32,724 bases of DNA from a bacterium (GCA_027021615.1 JALUTY010000074.1:1-32724); one strand, 5' to 3'. Shown: positions 1 through 7,054, counted from the first letter of the stretch. Numbers and translations are program-made. Notes: generated from the sequence alone by a model not told the origin.

Positions 1-2
1 AG

Positions 3-89
3 GCCTCCACGGAGCGCAGAACGTGGCTGGAGAGGGTTCTGGAGACCTGGAGGCCGTTCGGGTCTTGGAGTCCCACCCAGGCCGGATGA
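3..89 (+). CDS. possible 3' end of a gene entering from the left (unrecognised)
   Basis: An open frame enters the window and ends at a TGA at 87-89, giving 28 residues that finish in SWSPTQAG. Its codons mostly end in G or C like the other genes here, which is the only support. The product is too short to recognise, and the opposite strand is also open over the same stretch. Between 90 and 133 I see nothing else. Confidence 0.2.
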   Translation, partial: ASTERRTWLERVLETWRPFGSWSPTQAG

Positions 90-133
90 GCTGACCACGG
101 CCCGATTTGGAATTCTTCAGGGACGACTATTGC

Positions 134-205
134 GACGGGGGGACGTTGCTGCCTAGTTGCCGGGAAGGCGGCCGGGACGTTGAGCGGTTATTCGGTTATT
201 GGTCT
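134..205. repeat. 72-bp direct repeat, left copy
   Basis: A 45-bp unit (134-178, starting GACGGGGGGACG) is followed by a 27-bp tail (179-205) containing CGGTTATTCGGTTATTGG. The same 72 bp recur at 818-889, and a second 45-bp unit sits directly in front of that copy at 773-817. The two 72-bp copies bracket a transposase remnant. Confidence 0.85.
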
Positions 206-296
206 CCCAACTTTGACGCTTTGCAGTACAAGAACGCTGTGATTCTGAGGGGTTAAACTTTTCGGACTCGTGATTTTTACACTACATCGCCACTCC

Positions 297-772
297 TCAC
301 AGGGCCTTGGGAATCGGGGGTAGGCCGAGGGTGCGGAGAATCTTGGCCTGCTCCCTGGTGGGCCGTGTCGGCAGGCGTGTGGACGTGGCACCAACCACGA
401 GATCGACCACTTTGTTCCGCTGCAAAAGCGCCAGCGCTCGGGGCACCGTTAGACCCAGGGCCCGAAGCCGGCTGCGCATCCAGCGCTCCACTTGCAGCGC
501 CAACACGCACACGAAGATGTGGGCCCGGATCCGACGCTCGGTCCAGTGGTACACGGGCCGTACTTTCACGGTGCTCTTGAGACATCGCCATCCCCTCTCG
601 ATCTCCGCCAGCTCCTTGTACCGGGCGATGATCTCTTCCGGCGGGAGGTCCATGTCGGTGGTTTCCACCAAGAGCACCCCGTCGATCTTGGCCTCCCACA
701 GGAGGGCCTTGCGGTTCTTGGTCACTTGGAGGCCCTCGGCCTCGGAGAGCGTGACGTCGTAGAATTTCGGAC
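297..772 (-). pseudogene. truncated IS1634/IS4-type transposase (C-terminal part)
   Basis: The frame reads FYDVTLSEAEG, then KIDGVLLVETTDMDLPPEE, then YKELAEIERGWRCLK and VRPVYHWTERRIRAHIFVC. This is the C-terminal end of an IS4-superfamily DDE transposase, closest to the IS1634 group. The Y..L...E......K spacing matches the catalytic-Glu signature (Y-(2)-x-(3)-E-(6)-K). The N-terminal half with the first two catalytic Asp residues is absent. The reading frame stops being transposase-like at about 772, exactly where the 45-bp repeats begin, so the element was cut there. Positions 206-296 look like the noncoding 3' end of the IS. The product cannot be an active transposase. Confidence 0.8.
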
Positions 773-889
773 GACGGGGGGACGTTGCTGCCTAGTTGCC
801 GGGAAGGCGGCCGGGACGACGGGGGGACGTTGCTGCCTAGTTGCCGGGAAGGCGGCCGGGACGTTGAGCGGTTATTCGGTTATTGGTCT
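773..889. repeat. 45-bp unit (773-817) plus right copy of the 72-bp repeat (818-889)
   Basis: Two head-to-tail 45-bp units (773-817 and 818-862) are followed by the same 27-bp tail (863-889) as in the left copy at 134-205. The array abuts the broken 5' end of the transposase remnant. The direct repeats could recombine and delete the remnant. Confidence 0.85.
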
Positions 890-1032
890 GGGCCGGGGGC
901 TTTCTGTGCCTCTGGGCGCGCGGGCCGGGGGTGGGGAGGGAAGGTCGGGGCCGTTCCCCGCGGGTTGCGGTGCGCGCGGCGATCGGTGAGCCCGGTTCTG
1001 GGGTCCGGCGGCTGAGTTTACCCCCTAGGGGG
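890..1032. other. intergenic spacer, GC-rich, no gene seen
   Basis: No convincing coding frame or RNA gene is visible. The only structured part is the perfect palindrome at 1020-1033, described separately. Confidence 0.5.
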
Positions 1033-1033
1033 T
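1020..1033. other. perfect 14-bp palindrome at the 3' end of the coiled-coil gene
   Basis: ACCCCCTAGGGGGT lies directly behind and overlapping the TAA stop of the minus-strand coiled-coil gene. It could act as a short 3' stem or a protein-binding site. There is no T-run, so it is not a canonical terminator. Confidence 0.4.
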
Positions 1034-1464
1034 TACGCGCCCTTCGCCGGGCGAGGAAGGTGGACTTCGGTGTCCCGGCGGTGGGCAGCGAGGTCTTCCT
1101 TCACCTCTTGGAGGGTCGACCCCACACGATCGATCTTGGCACTGAGCCGGGCGTCCACCTCATCGATCTTGGCGCTGAGCCGGGTGTCCACTTCATCGAT
1201 CTTGGCGCTGAGCCGGGCGTCCACCCCATCGATCTTGGCGCTGAGCCGGGTGTCCACCTCATCGATCTTGGCGCTTAACCGGGCGTCCACCCCATCAATC
1301 TTGTCGTTGAGTGCGCCGATCATGAACAGAAGTTGTTCATCGCGCTCCCGCGACTCTTGACGGGCCCGTTCGATGTCGGCGCGAAGGACCTCGTGGCCCT
1401 CCAGGACAAGGTCAAACTTTCCCCGAATGTCTTCGAGCAGGATTTCGAGATGGTCCTTTTCCAT
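1033..1464 (-). CDS. small coiled-coil protein with 11-residue repeats
   Basis: The 143-residue product starts MEKDHLEILLEDIRGKFDLV. It carries a helical N-terminal part (residues 1-50), then about six tandem 11-residue units of the form IDEVDTRLSAK or IDGVDARLSAK (about 52-120), and a basic, His-containing tail. Hendecad repeats with hydrophobic I, V and L positions predict a long right-handed or straight coiled coil. There is no signal peptide or membrane segment, so it is probably cytoplasmic. The ATG at 1464 is preferred because the upstream extension runs into repeat DNA. Small proteins with this N-terminus and repeat are common in bacterial genomes, but I know of no assigned role. It lies alone next to the toxin-antitoxin cluster. 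Repeat number probably varies between strains, because the units are nearly identical at DNA level. Confidence 0.75.
   Translation of the reverse strand: MEKDHLEILLEDIRGKFDLVLEGHEVLRADIERARQESRERDEQLLFMIGALNDKIDGVDARLSAKIDEVDTRLSAKIDGVDARLSAKIDEVDTRLSAKIDEVDARLSAKIDRVGSTLQEVKEDLAAHRRDTEVHLPRPAKGA
1128..1310 (-). repeat. 33-bp tandem repeat inside the coiled-coil gene
   Basis: Units of 33 bp begin with ATCGATCTTGGC (plus-strand reading) at about 1128, 1161, 1194, 1227 and 1260, with a diverged unit near 1293. Each encodes one 11-residue coiled-coil unit, so gain or loss of units keeps the frame. Confidence 0.85.
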
Positions 1465-1540
1465 GGCCGTGTCTCCGGTGGACGAGATCGACTCGCACAC
1501 GGGCATCTTGCCCCCCTGGATTCCGGGATGCAAGTGGGAA

Positions 1541-1613
1541 CTGCGGTGACCAGTGACGGGTGTCGACGCTTCGCGTCTCAACGTCCCAACGTCCTACCGT
1601 CCCAACGGTCCCC
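1541..1613. repeat. mosaic intergenic repeat, copy 1
   Basis: It contains GTGACGGGTGTCGACGCTTC with a partial version of the CGACGC-TTC-GCGTCG hairpin (1563-1577), then tandem decamers of the ACGTCCCA type ending in CCCAACGGTCCCC. It lies upstream of the coiled-coil gene. The rest of the gap to 1686 shows no gene. Confidence 0.8.
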
Positions 1614-1686
1614 TGCGGGTCCATCGAGCCCAGTTGCCGGGCTGCCCAGCCGCCGCCCATGTGTTGCGGGCCACGAGGGAAAGGGG

Positions 1687-2133
1687 TCACGAGCGCTTTC
1701 CGCCCTGCGGATCAGTCGGGCCGGCACACGGCATGAGCGCTCGGCGATAAGCGCGTTCCAGACCCTTGTCGGCTGTGACGAGATCGGCACCGTGGTCCAG
1801 GGCGAGGCGGAGGAAAATCGCGTCGTAGACCGTCAGCCCCATCTGCCGGGCCAGCTCGACGGCTCCGAAAACATGGTCCCGGTGGCCCACCACGTCCAGG
1901 GGAAGGGCCAGGATCTCCGTCAGGATCCCGTCCACCTCGTCCGCGCGCAGCAGACCGGCCCGTTCCTTCCTGAGCAGAACCTGGGGCGCTTCGGCCAGTG
2001 CCAGTTCGGGCACCAGCAAGACACCGTCGCCACGCCACGCCGTCTCCACCGCATCCACCAGCCCGTCCGGCACGGGGCCGTCGGGCACGTAGAAGCGCAC
2101 GATCGCCGAGGTGTCCAGGACCCAGGCTCTCAC
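1687..2133 (-). CDS. vapC: VapC-type PIN-domain toxin (ribonuclease)
   Basis: The 148-residue protein has a PIN domain over nearly its full length. The acidic metal-binding residues expected of the family are visible as D7 (VLDTSA), E43 (VPELALAE), D104 (YDAIFL) and D122 (TADKGL). PIN toxins are Mg-dependent endoribonucleases that typically cut tRNA or rRNA and are held inactive by the partner antitoxin. The start is a GTG at 2133 that overlaps the antitoxin stop by four bases, so the two are translationally coupled. The C-terminal tail after about residue 135 is short and unstructured. The family call is secure; the target RNA cannot be read from sequence. Confidence 0.9.
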   Translation of the reverse strand: MRAWVLDTSAIVRFYVPDGPVPDGLVDAVETAWRGDGVLLVPELALAEAPQVLLRKERAGLLRADEVDGILTEILALPLDVVGHRDHVFGAVELARQMGLTVYDAIFLRLALDHGADLVTADKGLERAYRRALMPCAGPTDPQGGKRS

Positions 2134-2360
2134 CTGCGGCGCTCCTCCCGGACCTCCGCGACGGTATTTCCCAAGGGCCGGCCCTGGAGGCGTGCCCTCC
2201 AGTGGGCGGCTGCACCGACCGGTGAGGGGCGGTCCAGCGTGCGTACCCGCTCGAGCAGGACGAGGACCTGCTGCTGGAGGCTCCGACGGTTGCGTTTCGC
2301 CAACGACGCCAAGGCTTCGTAAACGTCATCCGGAACGTTGCGTACCGTTAGGGACTTCAT
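2130..2360 (-). CDS. vapB: FitA/VapB-type ribbon-helix-helix antitoxin
   Basis: This 76-residue protein begins MKSLTVRNVPDDVYEAL, the beta strand and first helix of an Arc/FitA-type ribbon-helix-helix DNA-binding domain. RNRRSLQQQVLVLLE follows as the second helix. The region after about residue 45, including ARLQGRPLG, would wrap the toxin. It lies directly upstream of vapC with a 4-base overlap, the normal order for these modules. Such antitoxins neutralise the PIN toxin and repress their own promoter. The ATG at 2360 follows an AAAAGGAGG ribosome-binding site. A promoter with an overlapping inverted repeat lies just upstream. Confidence 0.9.
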   Translation of the reverse strand: MKSLTVRNVPDDVYEALASLAKRNRRSLQQQVLVLLERVRTLDRPSPVGAAAHWRARLQGRPLGNTVAEVREERRR

Positions 2361-2386
2361 GATGTGATGCCTCCTTTTCGCGAGCC

Positions 2387-2416
2387 CAGTATGGTGTGCT
2401 TGCAAAATACTGTCAA
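2387..2416 (-). promoter_or_regulatory. promoter and candidate operator of the FitA/VapC module
   Basis: On the minus strand a perfect -35 TTGACA (2411-2416) is followed after 17 bp by a -10 CATACT (2388-2393). An inverted repeat, CAGTAT (2387-2392) and ATACTG (2407-2412), covers both elements. This fits autoregulation by the ribbon-helix-helix antitoxin. Confidence 0.65.
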
Positions 2417-2455
2417 TTGCCAGTCTCCGGGCTCACGAGGCTGGAAGGCATTTCG

Positions 2456-2520
2456 GCGTCCTACCGTCCCAACGTCCCAACGGTCCCCGACCAACGACTC
2501 ACGATTCACGGCAGTTTGGC
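2456..2520. repeat. mosaic intergenic repeat, copy 2
   Basis: Tandem CGTCCCAACGTCCCAACGG decamers are followed by the tail module GACCAACGACTCACGATTC and CGGCAGTTTGG. The copy sits between the FitA/VapC promoter and the yoeB stop codon at 2529. Confidence 0.85.
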
Positions 2521-2528
2521 GGCCCGGG

Positions 2529-2798
2529 TCAGTAGTGGTATCGGGCCTGGAGAAAGTCCACACGGTCCGCTGTTACGCGGTACACCAGACGGTGTTCCTG
2601 GGTGATTCGGCGGGACCACACGTTGGGATCGAGGTATTTCAGGGGTTCGGGCTTTCCCAGCCCCTGGAAGGGATCGCGCAGCACGGCCTCCACGAGATCG
2701 AGCACGCGCAGGGCGGTTTTCCGGTGGGTCCTCACCCACCAGCGAAGATCCTCCCGAAACTCCGGATGGAAGACCGCGGCCCGTTCATTCGGCGGCAC
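2529..2798 (-). CDS. yoeB: YoeB-family mRNA interferase toxin
   Basis: The C-terminal half is nearly diagnostic: GKPEPLKY, then WSRRITQEHRLVY and the terminal RYHY, all characteristic of YoeB/Txe. YoeB cleaves mRNA at the ribosomal A site. The family's catalytic Glu (KPE), Arg (SRR) and terminal His (RYHY) are all present. I chose the GTG at 2798 because a GGGAGG lies just upstream; it gives 89 residues against 84 in E. coli and overlaps the antitoxin stop by 14 bases. No ATG fits. The product looks intact. Confidence 0.9.
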   Translation of the reverse strand: MPPNERAAVFHPEFREDLRWWVRTHRKTALRVLDLVEAVLRDPFQGLGKPEPLKYLDPNVWSRRITQEHRLVYRVTADRVDFLQARYHY

Positions 2799-3069
2799 CC
2801 TCGACCTCCCGCCGCAGTTCCTCCAAGGACGTGGGGGCACCTTCCCCTTTGCGCGCCCGGATCAGAGCCCGAAGTAAACGCTCGGCATTGCGGGGCGAGC
2901 GGAGCAGGTGGGCGGTCTCGAGCAGGCTCGAGAGCTCGTCGGCCGCGATGAGCGCCACGTCCTCGCGGTTCCGGCGGCGGATGATGATCGGCTCCCGCGT
3001 GGAGGCGGCCTCGTCCAGGTACTTTGCCAGGTGGGCCCGGGCATCGCTGTACGTGGTTTGGATCGGCAT
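2785..3069 (-). CDS. yefM: YefM/Phd-family antitoxin
   Basis: The 94-residue protein starts MPIQTTYSDARAHLAKYLDE, the YefM/Phd N-terminal DNA-binding fold. REPIIIRRRNREDVALI follows, matching the conserved beta hairpin. The C-terminal part after about residue 60 would bind and neutralise YoeB. It precedes yoeB and overlaps it, the standard order. The ATG at 3069 follows a GGAGGTACC sequence. An eight-base inverted repeat in the promoter is a probable binding site for its own repression, as known for YefM-YoeB. Confidence 0.92.
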   Translation of the reverse strand: MPIQTTYSDARAHLAKYLDEAASTREPIIIRRRNREDVALIAADELSSLLETAHLLRSPRNAERLLRALIRARKGEGAPTSLEELRREVEGAAE

Positions 3070-3083
3070 CGGTACCTCCAGAG

Positions 3084-3126
3084 AGTTGTACATCGTTACG
3101 GTACAACTCGTCGGTGGTCCTGTCAA
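3084..3126 (-). promoter_or_regulatory. promoter and operator of yefM-yoeB
   Basis: On the minus strand -35 TTGACA (3121-3126) is followed after 17 bp by -10 TACCGT (3098-3103). A perfect inverted repeat, AGTTGTAC (3084-3091) and GTACAACT (3101-3108) with a 9-bp spacer, overlaps the -10. It contains TGTAC cores like the known YefM operator of E. coli (TGTACA), which makes repression by YefM likely. Confidence 0.7.
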
Positions 3127-3130
3127 ACGG

Positions 3131-3261
3131 CCGTGACGAGTGGAAACTTCCGTGACGCGTGATCGGTGACAAGTGTCGACGCTTCGCGTCGGCTGGGAGG
3201 CTGGAACGCTAGGAGGCCTTCTAGCTTTCCAGCGGCCCGCGTAGCGGGCCATGGGTGACGG
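3131..3261. repeat. mosaic intergenic repeat, copy 3
   Basis: The modules run in this order: GTGACGCGTGATCGGTGAC; the hairpin CGACGC-TTC-GCGTCG (3177-3191); GGCTGGAACGCTAGGAGGC; then CAGCGG with the hairpin GGCCCGC-GTA-GCGGGCC (near 3234-3250). It fills the gap between yefM and the decayed RelE/ParE gene and ends right at that gene's stop codon. Confidence 0.85.
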
Positions 3262-3519
3262 CTACCGTCCCACTCGTTCCTTCAACAGGCGAACCGTTTC
3301 GATGTAGATGGTGCGCCACGGGCCCACCGCCACGATCTCCAGGATCCCTTCTTCCGCTACCCGGTAGACGATCCGGAACCGAGCCACACGGTAGTTCCGG
3401 AGCCCTTCGAGTTCGGCCCGCAGTGGTTTGCCGGCGAACGGGTCTTTCTGGAGGTGGCGGAAGGCCTCCTTGATCCGCGTCTTGATTCCCGGGTGAAGGG
3501 TCCGAAGGACGCGGCCACA
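3262..3519 (-). pseudogene. RelE/ParE-family toxin lacking a normal N-terminus
   Basis: The frame reads LRTLHPGIKTRIKEAF, DPFAGKPLRAELEGL, NYRVARFRIVYRVAEEGIL and TIYIETVRLLKERVGR, which is a RelE/ParE toxin of the kind paired with Phd antitoxins. About 10-15 N-terminal residues are missing. The frame is closed upstream by the antitoxin TGA (3520-3522), and there is no ATG, GTG or TTG before the conserved part. An ATG overlapping that TGA exists but is in the wrong frame. The lost N-terminus may lie in the last 15 codons of the antitoxin frame, separated by the TGA. The simplest reading is a toxin inactivated by small mutations; a sequencing error is an alternative. Confidence 0.65.
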
Positions 3520-3831
3520 TCAGGCGGCACGCGAAGCGTTCGGGGGGCCGAGGCTGGTGTCAACGGCGCTATTCCCCAAGAGTTCGTCCAGGGTGTAGAG
3601 CGAGGCACATCCCCCGTCGAGATCTTCGAGCCCCTTTCGGATCTCTGCGAGGAACTCCGAATCGAGGCGGATCTCGTGGGTTTCCCGCCAGCTTTCGAAC
3701 TCATGGGGGCTTACCAGAACGGCCACCGGCACGCCGTTCTTAGTGACAACCACCTCTTCGTCGGTACGGCGCACGGCGTCCACGGGGGCGTTTAGCTTCA
3801 TTTTCGCCTCGGACACCGAAAGAGTTTTCAT
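3520..3831 (-). CDS. Phd/YefM-family antitoxin with extended tail
   Basis: The 103-residue product starts MKTLSVSEAKMKLNAPVDAV and continues EEVVVTKNGVPVAVLVSPHE, the typical Phd/YefM fold. The toxin-binding part ends YTLDELLG. Family members usually stop one or two residues after this motif, yet here the frame runs on for 17 residues to ASRAA. Adding a single G to the G-run on the coding strand (plus positions 3574-3577) would give DELLGE followed by TAG, so the tail is probably a frameshift product. The ATG at 3831 has a GGAGG upstream. Its toxin partner immediately downstream is damaged. The fold call is secure. Confidence 0.85.
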   Translation of the reverse strand: MKTLSVSEAKMKLNAPVDAVRRTDEEVVVTKNGVPVAVLVSPHEFESWRETHEIRLDSEFLAEIRKGLEDLDGGCASLYTLDELLGNSAVDTSLGPPNASRAA

Positions 3832-3900
3832 GGCAGCCTCCATTCAGGACGACCAGAACCTTGACCAGAGGAGAGCCGGCATGGGGAGGGGACACAACCC

Positions 3901-3996
3901 GCGACACCGTCCCAACGTCCCAGCGTCCCAACGGTCCCCGACCAACGATTCACGGCAGTCTACGGCAGTTTGCCGGTGACGCGTGACGGGTGATCG
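3901..3996. repeat. mosaic intergenic repeat, copy 4
   Basis: CCGTCCCAACGTCCCAGCG decamers are followed by the tail module CCCCGACCAACGATTCACGG and by GTGACGCGTGACGGGTGATC. It separates the Phd antitoxin gene from cysQ. Confidence 0.85.
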
Positions 3997-4001
3997 GAAT
4001 G

Positions 4002-4793
4002 TCACGCACCGGGGTCCCCTGGCGCCCACGCCCCCTTCGCCACGAAGTAGGGGTTTCGCAGGTCGGGCTTGTTGTAGCGCAGGGGCTCGCCGTCCAGGGT
4101 CTCGACCCGGCCGCCGGCGGCCTCCACGATGGCCTGGCCGGCTGCGGTGTCCCACTCCATGGTGGGGCCCAGCCGAGGGTAGAGGTCGGCCCGCCCCTCG
4201 GCCACGGCGCAGAGCTTGAGCGAGCTGCCGGCCGCGATGCTCTCGGCCACCGGCAGACTCCTCAGATACGCCTCGGTCTCGGGGGAGGGGTGGGACCGGC
4301 TCCGGACCACCACCAGCCCCCGGGCCGGGTCGGGCCGGCGGGCCCGGATGGGCCGGGATTCGCCGTCCGCCTGACGGGTCCAGGCGCCGTTGGTGACGTC
4401 GCCCCAGTACACCCGCTCCTGCACCGGCACGTGGATGACGCCGAGCACGGGCCGGCTCCCCTCCACCAGGGCGATATTCACGGTGAACTCCCCGTTTCGT
4501 TTGATGAACTCCTTGGTGCCGTCCAGCGGGTCGACGAGCCAGAACCTGGACCAGGCCCTGCGGGTCGCGTAGGGGATCTTCCGGCCCTCTTCGGACAGCA
4601 CCGGCACGTCCGGGAAGGCGCGTGCGAGGCCCTCGGCGATCACCCGGTGGGCCGCCCGGTCCGCCTCGGTGAGGGGGGATCGGTCACCCTTCTCCTCCAC
4701 CTGGATGTCGCCCTGGTAGATCCGGAGGATCTCGGCGGCCGCGGCTTCGGCGAGTTCGAGCAGGAGTCGGATGGTGGGGTTCGGGTTGTCCAT
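4002..4793 (-). CDS. cysQ: 3'(2'),5'-bisphosphate nucleotidase CysQ
   Basis: The 263-residue protein belongs to the inositol-monophosphatase-like phosphatase family. Metal-binding motifs are in place: VLSEEG (E68, E69), VDPLDGTKEF (D88-F95) and the later MEWDTAAG. TKEF after the DPLDG motif is the form typical of CysQ rather than inositol monophosphatase. CysQ removes the 3'-phosphate of PAP (and PAPS), recycling the by-product of PAPS-dependent reactions. Its place behind cysC, cysD and cysN on the same strand supports this. The gene is separated from cysN by a 200-bp repeat block, so whether it is co-transcribed is unclear. The ATG at 4793 is the first plausible start. Confidence 0.92.
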   Translation of the reverse strand: MDNPNPTIRLLLELAEAAAAEILRIYQGDIQVEEKGDRSPLTEADRAAHRVIAEGLARAFPDVPVLSEEGRKIPYATRRAWSRFWLVDPLDGTKEFIKRNGEFTVNIALVEGSRPVLGVIHVPVQERVYWGDVTNGAWTRQADGESRPIRARRPDPARGLVVVRSRSHPSPETEAYLRSLPVAESIAAGSSLKLCAVAEGRADLYPRLGPTMEWDTAAGQAIVEAAGGRVETLDGEPLRYNKPDLRNPYFVAKGAWAPGDPGA

Positions 4794-4810
4794 GGGATGC
4801 CTCCGAAAGG

Positions 4811-5017
4811 CCGTGACGAGTGGGAAAGGCGGTGACGCGTGATCGGTGATCGGTGACGGGGCCCCGTGCGGACGCTCGGACGTGCGGACGTGCGAACGGA
4901 ACGTCCCAACGTCCTAACGTCTAACGTCCCAACGTCTAACGTCTAACGTCTAACGTCCCAACGGTCCCCGACCAACGATTTACGATCCACTTACGATCCA
5001 CGATTCACGGCAATTTG
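4811..5017. repeat. mosaic intergenic repeat, copy 5 (long decamer run)
   Basis: It starts GCCGTGACGAGTGGGAAAGG and contains a run of ACGTCCCAACGTCTAACG-type units. It ends in repeated TTACGATCCACG units and GATTCACGGCAATTTGG. It fills nearly the whole gap between cysN and cysQ. Confidence 0.85.
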
Positions 5018-5028
5018 GCCCCCGCTCC

Positions 5029-6852
5029 TCACCCCCTGAAGATCACCCCCCGCTCCTGGAGCGCCGCCGTGATGCGGCGTACCGCGTGGTCCAGGGGCTC
5101 GGCAGGGTCCGACTTGATGTCGAACGGGATGTCGGTGCGGACCTCGTCGCCGGCCCACACCACGAGGGTGCGGTGCTGCTGCACCACGGTCTGGATCAGG
5201 TCGAGGTCGGTGTGGGTCAGATCGATGGCGCTGGCCACCAGGATGGTGCCCGCGTCGAGGAACAGGTGCGCCACCTCGGCGAACCGACGCAGGTGCTCCT
5301 CGCGGTGGTCGGCCAGGCTGTTGATGCCGGGGGCTTTGATGTCGGCGTCCAGTCCGTAGACGAGGCTCCCGAGCCCCAGGTAGTACACGAAGCGGCCCCG
5401 GGCGAACAGCTCGGCCTCCAGGGCCTTGGCCAGGTCTTTCTTGTGGGACTCCCGGGCGCCGGTCACGAGGACCAGGGCGGGCTCCTGGCTGTACCGGGCA
5501 GCCCGGTCCTCCCGCGGGATGGCGCTGCGGGTCCACTTGATGTTGCGGACCACCACCTTGTCGCGGACCCAGGACTGGTCGTCCGGCAGGGCCTCCTGGA
5601 TGATGCCGCCCCCGCTGATCTCATAGTTGTCGATGATGACGAACCGGCCGGTGTCCGGCAGGTCGCGGCTCAGGTCGAAGGCCAGCGGCTGGTCGCAGAC
5701 GATCACGCATTCGGCCACGTCGTGGCGACCCACGGCCTTGGCGTCGTCGGTGGCCTCGAGGGTGGAGGCGTCGATCAGCCGGTGGACCGACTCGAGCCGG
5801 GCGGGCACCTTGGCGGTGCCGATCCGCAGCACGTAATCCCTGCCCGGTGTCATGGGTTGGCGGCCGAGCCAGAACAGGCTCGACCGGAACCGGGTGGACA
5901 CGTGGGGCGGCGGCTCGTCGGCCCGGACCGCCAGGTCGCCCCGCGTCACGTAGATCTGCTCGGTCATGGTAAACCCGGCCGGCTCCCCCTGGGTCGCGCT
6001 GCGCAGTGCGTCCTCGGGGGGCTCGGGCGGAGGGAACTGCTCGAACGACTTGACCACGGTGCTCTTGCCCGAGGGGTAGAACACCACCCGATCACCCACC
6101 CGGAGGGTCCCTGACGCCACGGTGCCGGCGATGATCCGGCGGTTGTCCCCGAACCGGGTGAACTTGTACACGTCCTGCACCGGCATCCGGAAAGGGAGGT
6201 GGTCGTGGTCGGCCCGGGCCTGGAAGGCGTCCAGGGCGTCGAGCACGGTGGGGCCCCGGTACCAGCCCGTCCGTTCCCCCCGGTCGGCCACGTTGTCGCC
6301 GGCGAACCCGCTGACCGGGATGTAGGCGCTGGCCTCCATGCCGATGGTGCCCAGGAACGATCGGTACTCCTCGCGGATCCGCTCGAAGGCCTCCTGGCTG
6401 TACTCCACCAGGTCCATCTTGTTCACCAGGACAGCCACCTGCTGGATGCCGAGCATGGAGAGCATGTAGCCGTGGCGCCGGGAGTTCTCCCGCACGCCCT
6501 CGTTCGCGTCGATCACCAGGAGTGCGGCCTCGGCTCGGGACGCACCGGTGATCATGTTCTTCAGGAACTCGATGTGGCCCGGGGCGTCGATGATGATGTA
6601 ATGGCGCTTGGCCGTCTTGAAGAACACCCGGGCCGCGTCGATCGTGATGCCCTGGGACTGCTCGTCCTTGAGGGCGTCGAGAAGGAAGGCGTACTCGAAC
6701 GGCCTGGAGGTCCGTTCGCACAGGTCGCGGATCTGCTCCAGCTTGCCCTCGGGCAGGCTGCCGGTGTCGGCCAGTAGCCGGCCGATGATGGTGGATTTGC
6801 CGTGGTCCACGTGGCCCACGATCACGATGTTCATCTGCTCCGTCTGGGTCAT
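5029..6852 (-). CDS. cysN: sulfate adenylyltransferase subunit 1 (CysN) with degenerate APS-kinase-like C-terminus
   Basis: CysN is the regulatory GTPase of ATP sulfurylase and drives APS synthesis by CysD. The N-terminal GTPase has GHVDHGKS (about residues 13-20), DAPGH and NKMD. Translation-factor-like beta-barrel domains follow up to about residue 430. The last 150 residues resemble APS kinase ([28 protein letters not shown]), but the Walker A segment is [11 protein letters not shown] instead of GLSGSGKS, so kinase activity is unlikely. A true cysC lies upstream in the same operon. I use the ATG at 6852, which follows an AGGTGA; a GTG at 6864 and an ATG at 6834 are alternatives. A repeat block separates it from cysD. 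Confidence 0.93.
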   Translation of the reverse strand: MTQTEQMNIVIVGHVDHGKSTIIGRLLADTGSLPEGKLEQIRDLCERTSRPFEYAFLLDALKDEQSQGITIDAARVFFKTAKRHYIIIDAPGHIEFLKNMITGASRAEAALLVIDANEGVRENSRRHGYMLSMLGIQQVAVLVNKMDLVEYSQEAFERIREEYRSFLGTIGMEASAYIPVSGFAGDNVADRGERTGWYRGPTVLDALDAFQARADHDHLPFRMPVQDVYKFTRFGDNRRIIAGTVASGTLRVGDRVVFYPSGKSTVVKSFEQFPPPEPPEDALRSATQGEPAGFTMTEQIYVTRGDLAVRADEPPPHVSTRFRSSLFWLGRQPMTPGRDYVLRIGTAKVPARLESVHRLIDASTLEATDDAKAVGRHDVAECVIVCDQPLAFDLSRDLPDTGRFVIIDNYEISGGGIIQEALPDDQSWVRDKVVVRNIKWTRSAIPREDRAARYSQEPALVLVTGARESHKKDLAKALEAELFARGRFVYYLGLGSLVYGLDADIKAPGINSLADHREEHLRRFAEVAHLFLDAGTILVASAIDLTHTDLDLIQTVVQQHRTLVVWAGDEVRTDIPFDIKSDPAEPLDHAVRRITAALQERGVIFRG

Positions 6853-6880
6853 CTCGTTCGTCACCTGTTTCGTTGTGCGA

Positions 6881-7054
6881 CTGCCGTTTGGTCGGGGACC
6901 GTTGGGACGTTAGACGTTGGGACGTTAGGACGTTGGGACGCTGGGACGTTGGGACGTTCGGACGTTGGGACGTTGGGACGCCGAAATGCCTCCTAGCCTC
7001 CTAGCGTCCCAGCGTCCCAGCCGACGCGAAGCGTCGACACCCGTCACCGCAGTT
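6881..7054. repeat. mosaic intergenic repeat, copy 6 (opposite orientation)
   Basis: Modules appear in reverse-complement order: CTGCCGTTTGGTCGGGGACC, about ten GGGACGTT(A/G) decamers, CCTCCTAGCCTCCTAGCGTC, and the CGACGC-GAA-GCGTCG hairpin (7021-7035) with ACACCCGTCACC. It lies between cysD and cysN and ends two bases from the cysD stop codon. Confidence 0.88.

Noticed and set aside
2456-2520. Decamer runs as a CRISPR-like array
   Set aside because: Units are contiguous with no unique spacers, and no cas genes are present.
3357-3704. Minus-strand frame with MSSKAGG start over the Phd-toxin region
   Set aside because: It is out of frame with both the Phd antitoxin and the RelE/ParE core and resembles no protein.
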